Shown: positions 34,901 through 42,929, counted from the first letter of the stretch. The stretch is DNA of 64,000 nucleotides from Chitinophaga sp. YR627 (GCF_900114995.1 NZ_FOUX01000003.1:868001-932000), one strand, 5' to 3'. The notes: a model not told the origin generated them from the letters alone. Made by a program: numbers and translations.

Positions 34901-35483
34901 GGCGGGTATCGTTGTACGTAATGGTATCGTACTGGTGGAATTTACCGACCTGCTGGTACAACAGAAGATGCCGGTATATGAGGCCGTGATTGAGGCGGGA
35001 AGAACCCGTATGACCCCGGTGTTACTGACGGCGATTGCGGCCATTCTGGGTCTGATACCGCTGGCAGTAGGATTTAACATTGACTTTGCCGGACTGTTCT
35101 CATCCTTTGAGCCTCATATCTTCTTCGGAGGTGATAACGTGGCCTTCTGGGGTCCGCTGGCCTGGACGATGGTATACGGACTGGTGTTTGCAACTTTCCT
35201 GACATTGATCCTGGTACCGGTGATGTATGCAATGAATAAACGTTCTATTGACGTACTGGACCGTTACGGCCTGGCAAGGAATCTTAAATATGTGCCTTTC
35301 CTGGTGTTGATACTGAAGCTCTTTATGAGCAGAGAGGAAGTACGGAAGATGCACGACCCGGCTTATATGTCGCCTAAGCCTTATAATTTCTTCCCGGGCG
35401 GGGAGGAGCATGAGGCGGAGGTAGCCGAAACACACACCAATCACACACATCATCAAGATAAGAAGATGCATGAAAGAGTTTAG
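31908..35483 (+). CDS. RND-family efflux permease
   Basis: A 1191-residue inner-membrane pump with the RND architecture: helix 1 (about 20-40), a large periplasmic loop beginning QSLPKEQFPEVVFPQ, helices 2-6 (about 340-500), a second loop and helices 8-12. LGIVVDDAIVVIEN in helix 4 carries the proton-relay Asp pair. It uses the proton gradient to expel drugs, lipids or metals. It is longer than AcrB, and the tail is His-rich (HTNHTHHQD); metal binding there is only possible. Last gene of the operon, with a terminator 40 bases later. Confidence 0.93.
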   Translation: MQDNLNKEFKPTSWSIDNKVSIYVATFILALAGIMSYQSLPKEQFPEVVFPQFYISTIYSGTSPEDMETLVTKPIEKQLGGISGVKSIKSTSMQDYSAITIEFDASENMETARQEVREKVDDAKKDLPNDLTQEPQIIKIDVSQIPIMNVNLSGDFDLQSLKKYADEMQDRIEALNEITRVDIVGALEREIQINVDKYKMDAAKITFDDVANAIAMENRTISGGLVSMDGQKRTLSVKGEYKDANKIRDIVVRGMSGATVYLKDVAEVVDGFEEQESYARLDGKNVITLNVIKQSGKNLIDASDKIRVIIDEMKADYLPAGLDVTITADQSNSTRVTLHDLINTIIIGFLLVTLILMFFMGAVNAIFVALSVPISMFIAFLLMPMYDFTLNMMVLFSFLLALGIVVDDAIVVIENVHRIFYERKDLGIVKAAKVAAGEVFLPVFSGTLTVLAPFFPLLFWPGIIGSFMFFLPVTLITTLGASLIVAYIINPVFAVDFMDRHEGDNHPKPTFNRSMMILSIVFVVVALIAYLAGSRGVGNFTLFALAMIMLERFWLGGVARRFQTNTWPRVQERYRKVLKWCLVGWRPVWILISTFALLVFSIILTVITSPKVVFFPQADPNFIYTYIELPMGTDQKYTDSVTHIIEGKITAVVGRKNPIVESIISNVAVGAGDPSQMDMSVQPHKGKVTVAFVEFGKRDGHSTVQYLDKIRKAVRGIPGVDITVEQEQGGPPTGKPINIEISGDEFEALTATADKMKRYLDSLEIGGVEELKSDFQSNKPEILVNIDRERANREGISTTTIGMALRTALYGQEASKFRDPEDDYKIMVRFREDQRNNINTLMNLNIVYRDMNMNGMIRQVPLSAVATIRYSNTYASIKRIDQKRVVTLYSNVLTGFNTNEVVQQIQTAIQDFPKTPGISVKMTGEQEDQQETSNFLGMAMLGAFGLILMIMVTQFNSIGRPLVIFMEILFSIIGVFLGFAIFGMDISIVMTGVGIMALAGIVVRNGIVLVEFTDLLVQQKMPVYEAVIEAGRTRMTPVLLTAIAAILGLIPLAVGFNIDFAGLFSSFEPHIFFGGDNVAFWGPLAWTMVYGLVFATFLTLILVPVMYAMNKRSIDVLDRYGLARNLKYVPFLVLILKLFMSREEVRKMHDPAYMSPKPYNFFPGGEEHEAEVAETHTNHTHHQDKKMHERV

Positions 35484-35522
35484 TTCACACTATACAGTGT
35501 AACAGTTGTAGGTTTAACAGGT

Positions 35523-35553
35523 ACCGCTTCGTTTCCACGAGGCGGTTTCTTTT
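35523..35553 (+). terminator. Terminator of the RND operon
   Basis: ACCGCtTCGT pairs with ACGAgGCGGT around TTCC, followed by TTCTTTTTTT. Confidence 0.85.
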
Positions 35554-35578
35554 TTTATACCTTAACAAATTTTAACAA

Positions 35579-35607
35579 TTGACTGAGGCAGCAATTGCTT
35601 ACATTTG
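35579..35607 (+). promoter_or_regulatory. Promoter of the AIM24-like gene
   Basis: TTG at 35579-35581 and TACATTTG at 35600-35607, 18 bases apart, match the Bacteroidota -33/-7 arrangement. The ATG at 35654 lies 46 bases downstream. Confidence 0.5.
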
Positions 35608-35653
35608 ACGCACAAGAGCCATTCTTGTTAACCTGATTAATATATCATACGCT

Positions 35654-36439
35654 ATGCGACGCAACCATGAAATAGATTACCGTATCTATGGCGAAGAAAT
35701 ACAGATTGTCGAGATTGAGCTAGATCCACAGGAGACTGCAATTGCTGAGAGCGGCAGTTTTATGATGATGGATCAGGATATTCAGATGCAGACTATGTTC
35801 GGGGACGGTTCACAAGCTAATCAGGGACTTTTTGGCAAACTGGTATCAGCAGGCAAACGCATGCTGACCGGGGAGAGCCTTTTTATGACCGCTTTCACGA
35901 ATGTGGGGCAGGGTAAGAAAAAGGTGAGTTTTGCTGCGCCTTATCCGGGTAAGATCCTTGCGATGGATCTGCAGCGGATGGGTGGCAAGGTGATCTGTCA
36001 GAAGGATGCGTTCCTTTGTGCAGCGAAAGGTGTTAGTATTGGGATTGAATGGCAGCGTAAGCTTGGAACCGGTATTTTTGGCGGTGAAGGCTTTATTATG
36101 GAGAAGCTGGAAGGGGATGGAATGGCCTTTGTGCATGCAGGGGGGATGGTTATCGAGAGGGACCTTTTACCTGGACAGGTATTAAAAATAGACACAGGTT
36201 GTGTGGTAGCATATACTTCAGGAGTACATTTTGACGTTGAATTTGTAAAAGGAATCAGAAATATGGTATTTGGTGGCGAAGGATTGTTTTTTGCCACTTT
36301 AAGAGGTCCTGGTAAAGTATGGATACAGTCCTTACCGATCAGCAGAATGGCCGCAAGACTGGTGTCTTATGGTACAGGTAAGCGTAAGGAAGAAGGTAGT
36401 ATCCTGGGAGGGCTTGGTAATTTACTGGACGGAGATTGA
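35654..36439 (+). CDS. AIM24/TIGR00266 family protein
   Basis: A 261-residue protein rich in beta strands and glycine. The pattern IDYRIYGEEIQIVEIELDPQ, SGSFMMMDQDIQMQT, then GEGFIMEKLEGDGMAFVHAG and SGVHFDVEFVKGIRN is that of the AIM24 / TIGR00266 family, a double-stranded beta-helix fold related to TRAP-like proteins. No enzyme activity is known; no catalytic motif is visible. It is probably cytoplasmic. It has its own promoter and lies before kynU with a 118-bp gap. Confidence 0.88.
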   Translation: MRRNHEIDYRIYGEEIQIVEIELDPQETAIAESGSFMMMDQDIQMQTMFGDGSQANQGLFGKLVSAGKRMLTGESLFMTAFTNVGQGKKKVSFAAPYPGKILAMDLQRMGGKVICQKDAFLCAAKGVSIGIEWQRKLGTGIFGGEGFIMEKLEGDGMAFVHAGGMVIERDLLPGQVLKIDTGCVVAYTSGVHFDVEFVKGIRNMVFGGEGLFFATLRGPGKVWIQSLPISRMAARLVSYGTGKRKEEGSILGGLGNLLDGD

Positions 36440-36557
36440 TATTAAGACACGTTATAGTGATTCCGTTTGCCCTGGGAGGCAGCAACAGTACTCATTTTTT
36501 TAAGTAGAGTACAGGTAAGGACGGAATCAGGTTAAGAGAAACCTGGAATTTTGATTT

Positions 36558-37823
36558 ATGTTTGAATTATCAAGGAGATTTGCTGAAGAGCAAGACCAAT
36601 CAGACCCATTAAAGACGTATAGAGAGCAATTTTATTTCCCGCAGAGAAATGGAAAAGATGCCATCTATTTTTGCGGAAATTCTCTGGGTTTACAGCCGAA
36701 GAACGTTAAGCCGGCAATAGAACAGGAACTGAATGACTGGAAACATCACGCGGTAGAAGGATACTGGAATGCAGAAAATCCGTGGCTTTATTATCAGCAA
36801 TATTGTAGCAAACCACTCACAAAAATAGTTGGAGCCAGCCAGGAAGAGTTGACAGTGATGAATACGCTTACTGTAAATCTTCATCTTTTACTGATGAGTT
36901 TTTACCAACCTACCAAACAGCGCTTTAAAGTGCTGATGGAGGCGGGCGCTTTTCCGAGCGATCAGTATGCATTGGAGACACAGGTACGACTGCATGGCTA
37001 TAATCCGGCTGAAGCTATAATAGAAGTGGCCCCCCGGCCCGGTGAGCAATTGATCAGGGAGGAAGATATTTTTGAGATTATTGAGCGGGAAAGTAGTAGC
37101 TTAGCAATAATATTATTGGGGGGAATAAACTATTATACCGGCCAATTGTTTAATATGCAGTCCATTACGGAAGCAGCCCATAGAGTTGGGGCTGTAGCCG
37201 GGTTCGACCTGGCACACGTAGTAGGAAACGTACCTTTGAATTTGCATGACTGGGAAGTAGATTTTGCCGTTTGGTGCTCATATAAATATTTAAATGGAGG
37301 CCCCGGCGCTGTAGGTGGAGCATTTATACACGAGAAACACGCCCTCGATACTAACCGGCAAAGACTAGGTGGCTGGTGGGGCAATGAAGAAAGTACCCGT
37401 TTTAAAATGGAGAAGGGTTTTAAACCCAAAAACCGTGCAGAAGGCTGGCAAATAAGCACGGCGCAGGTATTTAACATGGTAGCATTAAAAGCCTCACTGG
37501 AACTATTTGAGTCCGCCGGGATGGCAGCTTTAAGAGATAAGAGCATAAAACTCACCAATTATCTTGAATTCCTGTTAAAACATATAGAAAACATAAAATT
37601 TGAAATAATTACGCCAAAAAATTGTAAGGAACGCGGTGCTCAATTATCTTTGCTCTTTCATGAAAAAGGGAGAGAAATCCAACAAAAGATGACTGACGCC
37701 GGTATAATCGTCGACTGGCGGGAACCCGGAGTAATTCGTATTTCACCGGCGCCCTTATATAACTCATATGGAGACGTATTTCATTTTTATGAAATCATAG
37801 CTAATATTGATTCAAACGCTTAA
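36558..37823 (+). CDS. kynU: Kynureninase
   Basis: A 421-residue PLP enzyme of the kynureninase family. Conserved segments include YFCGNSLGLQPKNV (about 37-50), the PLP-binding GFDLAHVVGNVPLNLHDW and the Schiff-base Lys243 in CSYKYLNGGPGAVGG, then RVSPAPLYNSY-like RISPAPLYNSYGDVF near the end. It cleaves kynurenine or 3-hydroxykynurenine to anthranilate or 3-hydroxyanthranilate plus alanine, in tryptophan breakdown or NAD synthesis. No other kynurenine-pathway gene is in the window. The next gene starts 9 bases later, so the two are probably cotranscribed. Confidence 0.95.
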   Translation: MFELSRRFAEEQDQSDPLKTYREQFYFPQRNGKDAIYFCGNSLGLQPKNVKPAIEQELNDWKHHAVEGYWNAENPWLYYQQYCSKPLTKIVGASQEELTVMNTLTVNLHLLLMSFYQPTKQRFKVLMEAGAFPSDQYALETQVRLHGYNPAEAIIEVAPRPGEQLIREEDIFEIIERESSSLAIILLGGINYYTGQLFNMQSITEAAHRVGAVAGFDLAHVVGNVPLNLHDWEVDFAVWCSYKYLNGGPGAVGGAFIHEKHALDTNRQRLGGWWGNEESTRFKMEKGFKPKNRAEGWQISTAQVFNMVALKASLELFESAGMAALRDKSIKLTNYLEFLLKHIENIKFEIITPKNCKERGAQLSLLFHEKGREIQQKMTDAGIIVDWREPGVIRISPAPLYNSYGDVFHFYEIIANIDSNA

Positions 37824-37832
37824 TTAAGTAAG

Positions 37833-38891
37833 ATGACTTTTGAGAGAAACGAACGCCCCCGCAGGCCCTACTCTCCACCTGGTACAGAAAAAGACCAAGA
37901 TCCCAATAAGGAGAGACCGGGCGGTTACTTCAAACCCGATTTTAATAACGAAAGGGAGGGCAGACCTAGAGAAGATAGGCCTTATAATTCTGATCGTGAC
38001 AACGGTGGTTACAACCGTGGGGATCGTGATGGCGGCGGCGGTGGATATCGCCCACGCGATAATGGTGGATATGGCGACCGTGACGGCGGTGGTGGTGGCT
38101 ACAACCGCGGTGGCGGTGGTGGTTATGATCGCGGCGGTGGCGGCGGTGGTTACGATCGCGGCGGTGGCGGCGGTGGTTACAATCGCGGCGGCGGCGGTGG
38201 TGGTTATGATCGCGGCGGTGGCGGCGGTGGTTACGATCGCGGCGGCGGTGGCGGAGGCTACAATCGCGGCGGTGGTGGCGGAGGCTTCAACCGTGGCGGT
38301 GGTGGTGGAATGCGTAAACCATTCCCACCAAAAGTGGACAACAAGATCTATTTTATCGCCTTACTCCCTACTGCTGAAGTAGGTAAGGAGATCATCAAAA
38401 TAAAACAGGAATTTGCTGAGAAATATGGTCCGATGTATGCGCTGAAAGTACTGCCGCATATCACGCTCCAGGTACCTTTCACAGCTGATCCTGCACTGGA
38501 AAAAGCTTTCTGTGATGAACTGGCTGAATTCGCCAAAACACAGGCTCCGTTCGAGGTATCCCTCGATGGTTACGGCACCTTCCCGAATAAACAGAACCGC
38601 GTTCTGTTCATTAACGTAGAGAAGAGCGAAACTATGGGCGCCCTGCACAGACAGCTGATCAACTTCCTGCGTAAGGAATTTGGTTTCAGTACAATGCTGG
38701 CCCGTACCGGTTTCACTCCGCATGTAACAGTTGCTTTCAAAGACCTGGAAGATGCGCAGTTCGAAAAGGCATGGCCTGAATACGAAAACAAGGAATATAA
38801 AGCCACCTTCAAGGTGAATAACCTGTACTTCCTCCGTCATAACGGTAAATCCTGGGAAGTTTTGCAGAAATGCAAACTGGGAGGAGCCTGA
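37833..38891 (+). CDS. 2H phosphoesterase (2'-5' RNA ligase-like) with a long RGG-like Gly-rich N-terminal region
   Basis: A 352-residue protein in two parts. Residues 1-160 are disordered, rich in Gly, Arg, Tyr, Asp and Asn; residues 90-159 hold eight copies of a Y/F-[DN]-R-G(5-6) unit. Residues 168-352 are a 2H phosphoesterase domain with the two catalytic motifs HITL (209-212) and HVTV (297-300), as in LigT/2'-5' RNA ligase-like enzymes that act on cyclic phosphates or RNA ends. The RG-rich part probably binds RNA or drives condensation. It starts 9 bases after kynU. Confidence 0.88.
   Translation: MTFERNERPRRPYSPPGTEKDQDPNKERPGGYFKPDFNNEREGRPREDRPYNSDRDNGGYNRGDRDGGGGGYRPRDNGGYGDRDGGGGGYNRGGGGGYDRGGGGGGYDRGGGGGGYNRGGGGGGYDRGGGGGGYDRGGGGGGYNRGGGGGGFNRGGGGGMRKPFPPKVDNKIYFIALLPTAEVGKEIIKIKQEFAEKYGPMYALKVLPHITLQVPFTADPALEKAFCDELAEFAKTQAPFEVSLDGYGTFPNKQNRVLFINVEKSETMGALHRQLINFLRKEFGFSTMLARTGFTPHVTVAFKDLEDAQFEKAWPEYENKEYKATFKVNNLYFLRHNGKSWEVLQKCKLGGA
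38100..38312 (+). repeat. Coding repeat of about 27 bp (Y/F-[DN]-R-Gly units)
   Basis: Eight near-identical units of 24-27 bp rich in GGCGGT encode the Gly-rich part of the 2H protein. It is the most GC-rich stretch in the window and a likely site of slippage between strains. Confidence 0.85.
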
Positions 38892-38894
38892 CAA

Positions 38895-38932
38895 TAAAAA
38901 AGGTGGTCTGTCAAACAGACCACCTTTTTTTA
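38895..38932. terminator. Bidirectional terminator between the 2H gene and FecR
   Basis: AAAAAGGTGGTCTGT pairs with ACAGACCACCTTTTT around a 3-base loop, with seven T on the right. Confidence 0.88.
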
Positions 38933-38951
38933 TTTATCACTGAGCATTGTT

Positions 38952-39947
38952 TTATTTACCCAGTCTGTACACACTTCCTTCTTTCGTCAGATTCACATTC
39001 GCACTTGCCGCAATTGTATTCAATACCTCTTCTAATGGCTGACCCGGTGTTACCCTGGTCCTGATCGTCAACTCCTGTACATTCTCGTCTGCCATGATCT
39101 TCACATCATATAAAGCCTCTACTTTTCTGATCACATGGCTGATCGGCTCATCATTAAACACCATAATATTGTCTTTCCATGCGATAAAATCATGGTTGGC
39201 AATAGCATCTTCCGCCAGCTGCTGATCTTTACCCACAGTTACTTTCCGGCCTTCCGTCAATACGACCTGTCTGGTCTGCTGTTCCTGTCCTGACACGGAT
39301 ACTTTTCCGCTCAGTACGAATACTTCTACTGGTTGTACAGTGTATGCCTTTACATCGAAAGTAGTGCCCAGTACCTGGGTCCTCGTCTGTGGTGTATACA
39401 CAACAAAAGGATGCGCATCATCTTTTACTACATCAAAAAAAGCTTCGCCTTCCAGGTGTATCGCTCTTTCTCCGTCACTGAAATTCTTTGCGTAACGCAG
39501 GGTACTATTGTTATTGATGAATGCTTTCGAGCCGTCAGGCAATACAATAATATTGGTTTCATTTGCTGCCGTTTGTATGGTCATCTGCTCAGGCCCTTTC
39601 AGCATGAAATAGGCTGTTGCAGCGCCTCCCAGCAACAACACAGCGGCAGCGGCACGGATCAACCCGCGATAGCTGTTTACGTTTCTTACGATTGCCGTAG
39701 GTTGCTGTTGCGTACCATGCTGCAGTTTGCGGTTAAAGGATGCCCAGTTGGCATCAATATCCGGCACGATCTCATCCTCTTCGGCATTGCCGGTCAGATC
39801 CCATGTTTTACGCAATTCCTCATAATAGCGGCGGTTGGCGTCATCCTCCTCCAGCCAGCTTTGCAGGGTTGTCTGCTCGGCTTCACTCAAACTGCTTTCC
39901 AGCGAGCGCACGATCAACGATTCTATATGATCAAAGGTGTATGACAT
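38952..39947 (-). CDS. FecR-family anti-sigma factor
   Basis: A 331-residue protein. Residues 1-90 are a cytoplasmic anti-sigma region (LESSLSEAEQTTLQSWLEED). A single membrane helix is at about residues 92-112 (IRAAAAVLLLGGAATAYFML). The periplasmic FecR domain follows (IVLPDGSKAFINNNSTLRYA, VQPVEVFVLSGKVSV), then the DUF4974-like end (VIRKVEALYDVKIMADENVQ). It would hold its partner ECF sigma factor inactive until a surface receptor signals. The sigma gene ends 3 bases upstream. No TonB-dependent receptor gene follows. Confidence 0.92.
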   Translation of the reverse strand: MSYTFDHIESLIVRSLESSLSEAEQTTLQSWLEEDDANRRYYEELRKTWDLTGNAEEDEIVPDIDANWASFNRKLQHGTQQQPTAIVRNVNSYRGLIRAAAAVLLLGGAATAYFMLKGPEQMTIQTAANETNIIVLPDGSKAFINNNSTLRYAKNFSDGERAIHLEGEAFFDVVKDDAHPFVVYTPQTRTQVLGTTFDVKAYTVQPVEVFVLSGKVSVSGQEQQTRQVVLTEGRKVTVGKDQQLAEDAIANHDFIAWKDNIMVFNDEPISHVIRKVEALYDVKIMADENVQELTIRTRVTPGQPLEEVLNTIAASANVNLTKEGSVYRLGK

Positions 39948-39950
39948 ACA

Positions 39951-40538
39951 TTAAAATTGTAAAAGTAAAGGATAAATAGCGCTGCCTGCCAGGAACAGAA
40001 TGACTACCTGTAAATAATCCTGGAGGGATACCCGAAGTTTTTTAAGCGCTGTCATCATCTGGTTTTCGACGGTCTTGACAGATATATTCAGCGTAGTGGC
40101 GATCTCCCGGTAGGATAGTTCTTCATAACGACTGAGGATAAAGATCTCTCTGCATTTTTCGGGCAGTTTATCGATGGCCTGCTGTATATGCCGGGTAGTC
40201 TGATGAAGACTCTGACCGGCAGGAGCTGCCTGTACAGGTTCCATATATTCCTCCATAGGCATATGTACACCTCTGCGTTTATTTTTATCGATATAATCCA
40301 GTGCCATGTTGATAGCTGCTCTGTGCAAATATGCTTTAAAATATACCTGGTGGAGCTCGGCGCGCCGGTTCCAGATCTTAATGAACACATCCTGTGCAAG
40401 GTCTTCCGCGGTTGCATTGCTTTGTACAATGCGGTAGATGGTCTTGCAGACAAATGAAAAGTAGGTCCTGAAGAGCGCTTCCATAAAGGCATCTTCATTC
40501 TCCATTAGTAATTGTTGTAGTTCTGCATTTTCCGGCAT
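39951..40538 (-). CDS. ECF RNA polymerase sigma factor
   Basis: 195 residues from the ATG at 40538 (MPENAELQQL); the longest open frame is 28 codons longer. Region 2 is at about residues 15-85 (FRTYFSFVCKTIYRIVQSNA, AEDLAQDVFIKIWNRRAELH). Region 4 is at about 125-180 (LPEKCREIFILSRYEELSYR, EIATTLNISVKTVENQMMTA). It directs RNA polymerase to a set of target genes when released by FecR. A perfect -7 box ends 4 bases before this ATG, so the mRNA would be nearly leaderless, or translation begins at a later Met (40505). Confidence 0.9.
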   Translation of the reverse strand: MPENAELQQLLMENEDAFMEALFRTYFSFVCKTIYRIVQSNATAEDLAQDVFIKIWNRRAELHQVYFKAYLHRAAINMALDYIDKNKRRGVHMPMEEYMEPVQAAPAGQSLHQTTRHIQQAIDKLPEKCREIFILSRYEELSYREIATTLNISVKTVENQMMTALKKLRVSLQDYLQVVILFLAGSAIYPLLLQF

Positions 40539-40542
40539 AGTG

Positions 40543-40550
40543 CAAAAATA
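40543..40550 (-). promoter_or_regulatory. Candidate -7 box touching the sigma-factor start
   Basis: TATTTTTG on the minus strand fits TAnnTTTG; it lies only 4 bases before the ATG at 40538. A TTTTG lies 23 bases further upstream. Confidence 0.35.
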
Positions 40551-40641
40551 GGTTTTGTCCTTATTCCTGCTCACAAAAGTGCTGGCAGTACCTGAAAATG
40601 CTGTTATGTAACCAGCCTGCATGTGTGACGCTTTCGGTAAT

Positions 40642-41397
40642 TTATAATTTGATTATTTTTCCTGATCCTTTTATATCTGATCTGATGGTGGCGGCGCCTT
40701 TGTACCTGACATCCCCGCTACCACGTATGCTTACATCCAGGGAATGGGATACACTGAGCGTATGATTACCTGATCCTTTTACGGAAAGGTTCGCATCCTG
40801 GCAGTTGAGGTCCAGTCCGCTGATATCTCCGCTGCCATTGATCTCACTGTAAAAGTTAGTGGCGCTGCCAAATAACTGTATGTTGCCACTACCATCGACA
40901 GTTGTTTCCAGTCTGTCGGTTACTATCCTGAAACGGGCATTACCGCTGCCATCCATTTTATAGGAAAAACGGTTGGTTTTGATAGTATCCAGGCTTTCTA
41001 CGCTACCAGCGCCGGAAAAGGACACGCCATAATATTGGGTGGAGCTGACATAAATATCAATGTCTCTGGAGGTATGCAGTTTGACGCCGTTTTTAATACG
41101 CAGGTGCAGGGTACTGCCGCTGACATAGGTATCGATCGCTTTCATGACATTGTCATCTGCGGTTACTTCCACAGGACCATCTGTACCTTGCCTTAAATGC
41201 ACCCGGAATGAGCCTTCAGCGACTACGTCTGAGAACGCAGGCACCTGTCTGGTTTCTGTAATGACAACGCCGGAGCCGGATATGACTTCCTTATTACAGG
41301 CAGTCAGGGCGATGCTGAAAAAGGCGAGTAAGAGTAGCTCCCAGCCAGCGGAGCTCCATTTGCCGCAAAAAATGCTTTTATAGTTCAGTGCTTTCAT
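40642..41397 (-). CDS. Head-GIN domain lipoprotein (DUF2807)
   Basis: A 251-residue protein with a lipoprotein signal ending in LTAC (Cys at about 34). The rest is a repeating right-handed beta-helix of the head-GIN/DUF2807 type: VVITETRQVPAFSDVVAEGS near the start and many GSGN/GSGD turns (DGSGN, NGSGD, KGSGN, RGSGD, KGSGK). These exported proteins are often labelled auto-transporter adhesin head domains; the function is unknown. It is monocistronic. Confidence 0.88.
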   Translation of the reverse strand: MKALNYKSIFCGKWSSAGWELLLLAFFSIALTACNKEVISGSGVVITETRQVPAFSDVVAEGSFRVHLRQGTDGPVEVTADDNVMKAIDTYVSGSTLHLRIKNGVKLHTSRDIDIYVSSTQYYGVSFSGAGSVESLDTIKTNRFSYKMDGSGNARFRIVTDRLETTVDGSGNIQLFGSATNFYSEINGSGDISGLDLNCQDANLSVKGSGNHTLSVSHSLDVSIRGSGDVRYKGAATIRSDIKGSGKIIKL

Positions 41398-41476
41398 CTT
41401 TTAAGGGGACTTTGAACATTATAACGGCAAATGAGAGAAGTACCCCTAAACGGGCTCATTATGTACCAAAAAAAAG

Positions 41477-41506
41477 AGCCGGCCATACGGACGTATGGAA
41501 CCGGCT
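41477..41506 (-). terminator. Terminator of the 105-residue regulatory-domain gene
   Basis: AGCCGG..CCATAC pairs with GTATGG..CCGGCT; A- and T-runs on both sides. Confidence 0.8.
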
Positions 41507-41545
41507 TTTTGATTAACCCCTATGAAAACCAACTATTGCTCTTGT

Positions 41546-41863
41546 TTATTGTTCTAATTTGATTTCGCCCAGATCGGTCACTTTTCCTTCCTCTACTCTT
41601 ACGTCATTCAGTGTCACATTTTTAAATGGTTGTTTTGCACTGATAATCACGGTGTAGTTACCGGTCTTCGCGCCCTGCACGTTGAATGTGCCGTCCAGCA
41701 GATCCGCTTTCAGTGTATCTGCGCCATAAATGGCCCAGGCTGTACTGGCTCCATCCAGCGGAGTTACTTTACCAGTGATGGACCCTCCTTCCATATTACG
41801 GAAAGAGAACGCTGCAATTGCTGAAACTGCAAGGGCGAATATGCTTACCTGAACTTTGTTCAT
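41546..41863 (-). CDS. Small secreted carboxypeptidase-regulatory-like protein
   Basis: A 105-residue protein: an N-terminal signal or membrane helix (VQVSIFALAVSAIAAFSF), then one beta-sandwich unit with GSITGKVTPLDGASTAWAIYG, DGTFNVQGAKTGNYTVIISA and a closing VTDLGEIKLEQ. This is the carboxypeptidase regulatory-like (transthyretin-like) fold, frequent in Bacteroidota exported proteins as a binding or stabilising module. No partner domain is fused. It has its own terminator. Confidence 0.8.
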   Translation of the reverse strand: MNKVQVSIFALAVSAIAAFSFRNMEGGSITGKVTPLDGASTAWAIYGADTLKADLLDGTFNVQGAKTGNYTVIISAKQPFKNVTLNDVRVEEGKVTDLGEIKLEQ

Positions 41864-42185
41864 ATCGATTTGATTTAAGGTTATACAATAAAGTATGGCC
41901 TTGTGGTGTAAGCATATCTGCTGATGAAATCAATTAAAGAACTTCGTGTAGAAAAGATCAATTACCATGCCACCGGGCCAGTTACTGAAATATCGTGCGG
42001 GGTTTTAACATTCCTTTACAAAGGCTTTAACAATAGGGGATTAGGCCTTAACATAAACCTGTCAGCAGGTGAAAAATGGTCATGTCAATATGGAGAAAGG
42101 ACACAACAAAATGGCGCATACTGCCAACAAAAAGCCCGCACATTGGTGCGGGCTTTTTGTACTATCTATCTATTTTAAAAAGATG
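41864..42185. other. 322-bp intergenic region
   Basis: Contains the terminator at 42128-42158. A forward open frame of 84 codons crosses this terminator and has no family resemblance, so I do not call a gene. Confidence 0.55.
42128..42158 (-). terminator. Terminator of the Bax inhibitor-1 gene
   Basis: AAAAAGCCCGCAC pairs perfectly with GTGCGGGCTTTTT around ATTG. Confidence 0.88.
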
Positions 42186-42929
42186 TTATCTTCTGTTCAG
42201 TTTGGCGAGCAGGTTCAGAATTTCCAGATACAACCAAACCAGGGTCAGCAGCATACCAAAAGAGGCCAGCCACTCAACATATTTCGGAGCACGCTGTTGT
42301 GCGCCTTTCTCGATGAAATCAAAATCAATACAGAGGCGGAGGGAGGCTACTGCCACAACTACCAGAGAGAAGATGATACCGATCGGGCTGCCTTCATGCA
42401 GGAATGGAATGCGCACGTTGAACATGCTCAGGATCCAGGCTAATGCATAGAATATAGCGATACCGGCAACAGCCGTAAAAACGATCTGTTTGAACCTTTC
42501 GGTAACACGGATGATACGTGTTCTGTACAGGATCAGCATAGCGGCGAATACACCAAAGGTGAGACCGACTGCCTGGTATACGATACCATTATAAAGATTG
42601 TGGAACAGTACAGATAGTACGCCCAGTGTCAGCCCTTCGGCAAGTGCGTAAGCTGGTGCCAGGTATTGTGCCCACTCGTTTTTGAACATAATAATGAGGG
42701 TGATGATAATACCAGCGATCATACCGCCATAAAGGAAAGGAAGAGGATTCTGGTTTCTGCCCGGAACGCCCCATGCATAAACTGCTGCGGCTACTACCAA
42801 TGCTAATAAGAAGGCCATTTTACCAATGGTGCCATTGATGGTCATGGTGCCTTCTGTGCTTTGAGAACCTGCTTTCTGAAGTGTTTTGTCACTCAGTATA
42901 GGGTTACTGCTGGATCCAAATAATGCCAT
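42186..42929 (-). CDS. Bax inhibitor-1/YccA family membrane protein
   Basis: A 247-residue membrane protein with seven hydrophobic helices. The long N-terminal stretch FGSSSNPILSDKTLQKAGSQ and the ends of the helices (for example WAQYLAPAYALAEGLTLGVL and DFDFIEKGAQQRAPKYVEWL) are typical of the Bacteroidota Bax-1/YccA group. Members are thought to modulate calcium leak or membrane protein quality control; the bacterial role is not settled. The conserved Asp pair near helix 7 (FDFIE) supports the family. Confidence 0.9.
   Translation of the reverse strand: MALFGSSSNPILSDKTLQKAGSQSTEGTMTINGTIGKMAFLLALVVAAAVYAWGVPGRNQNPLPFLYGGMIAGIIITLIIMFKNEWAQYLAPAYALAEGLTLGVLSVLFHNLYNGIVYQAVGLTFGVFAAMLILYRTRIIRVTERFKQIVFTAVAGIAIFYALAWILSMFNVRIPFLHEGSPIGIIFSLVVVAVASLRLCIDFDFIEKGAQQRAPKYVEWLASFGMLLTLVWLYLEILNLLAKLNRR

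Noticed and set aside
38100..38312. CRISPR or satellite array
   Set aside because: The 27-bp units are in frame inside a coding gene and have no unique spacers.
37840..38382. A second long forward frame (about 180 residues) across the Gly-rich repeat
   Set aside because: It is the +1 frame of the GC-rich repeat giving low-complexity Ala/Val sequence; the 2H frame has a real domain and continues to a proper stop.
41924..42178. An 84-codon forward frame in the gap before the Bax inhibitor-1 gene
   Set aside because: It runs through a strong terminator hairpin and its sequence shows no coding character.
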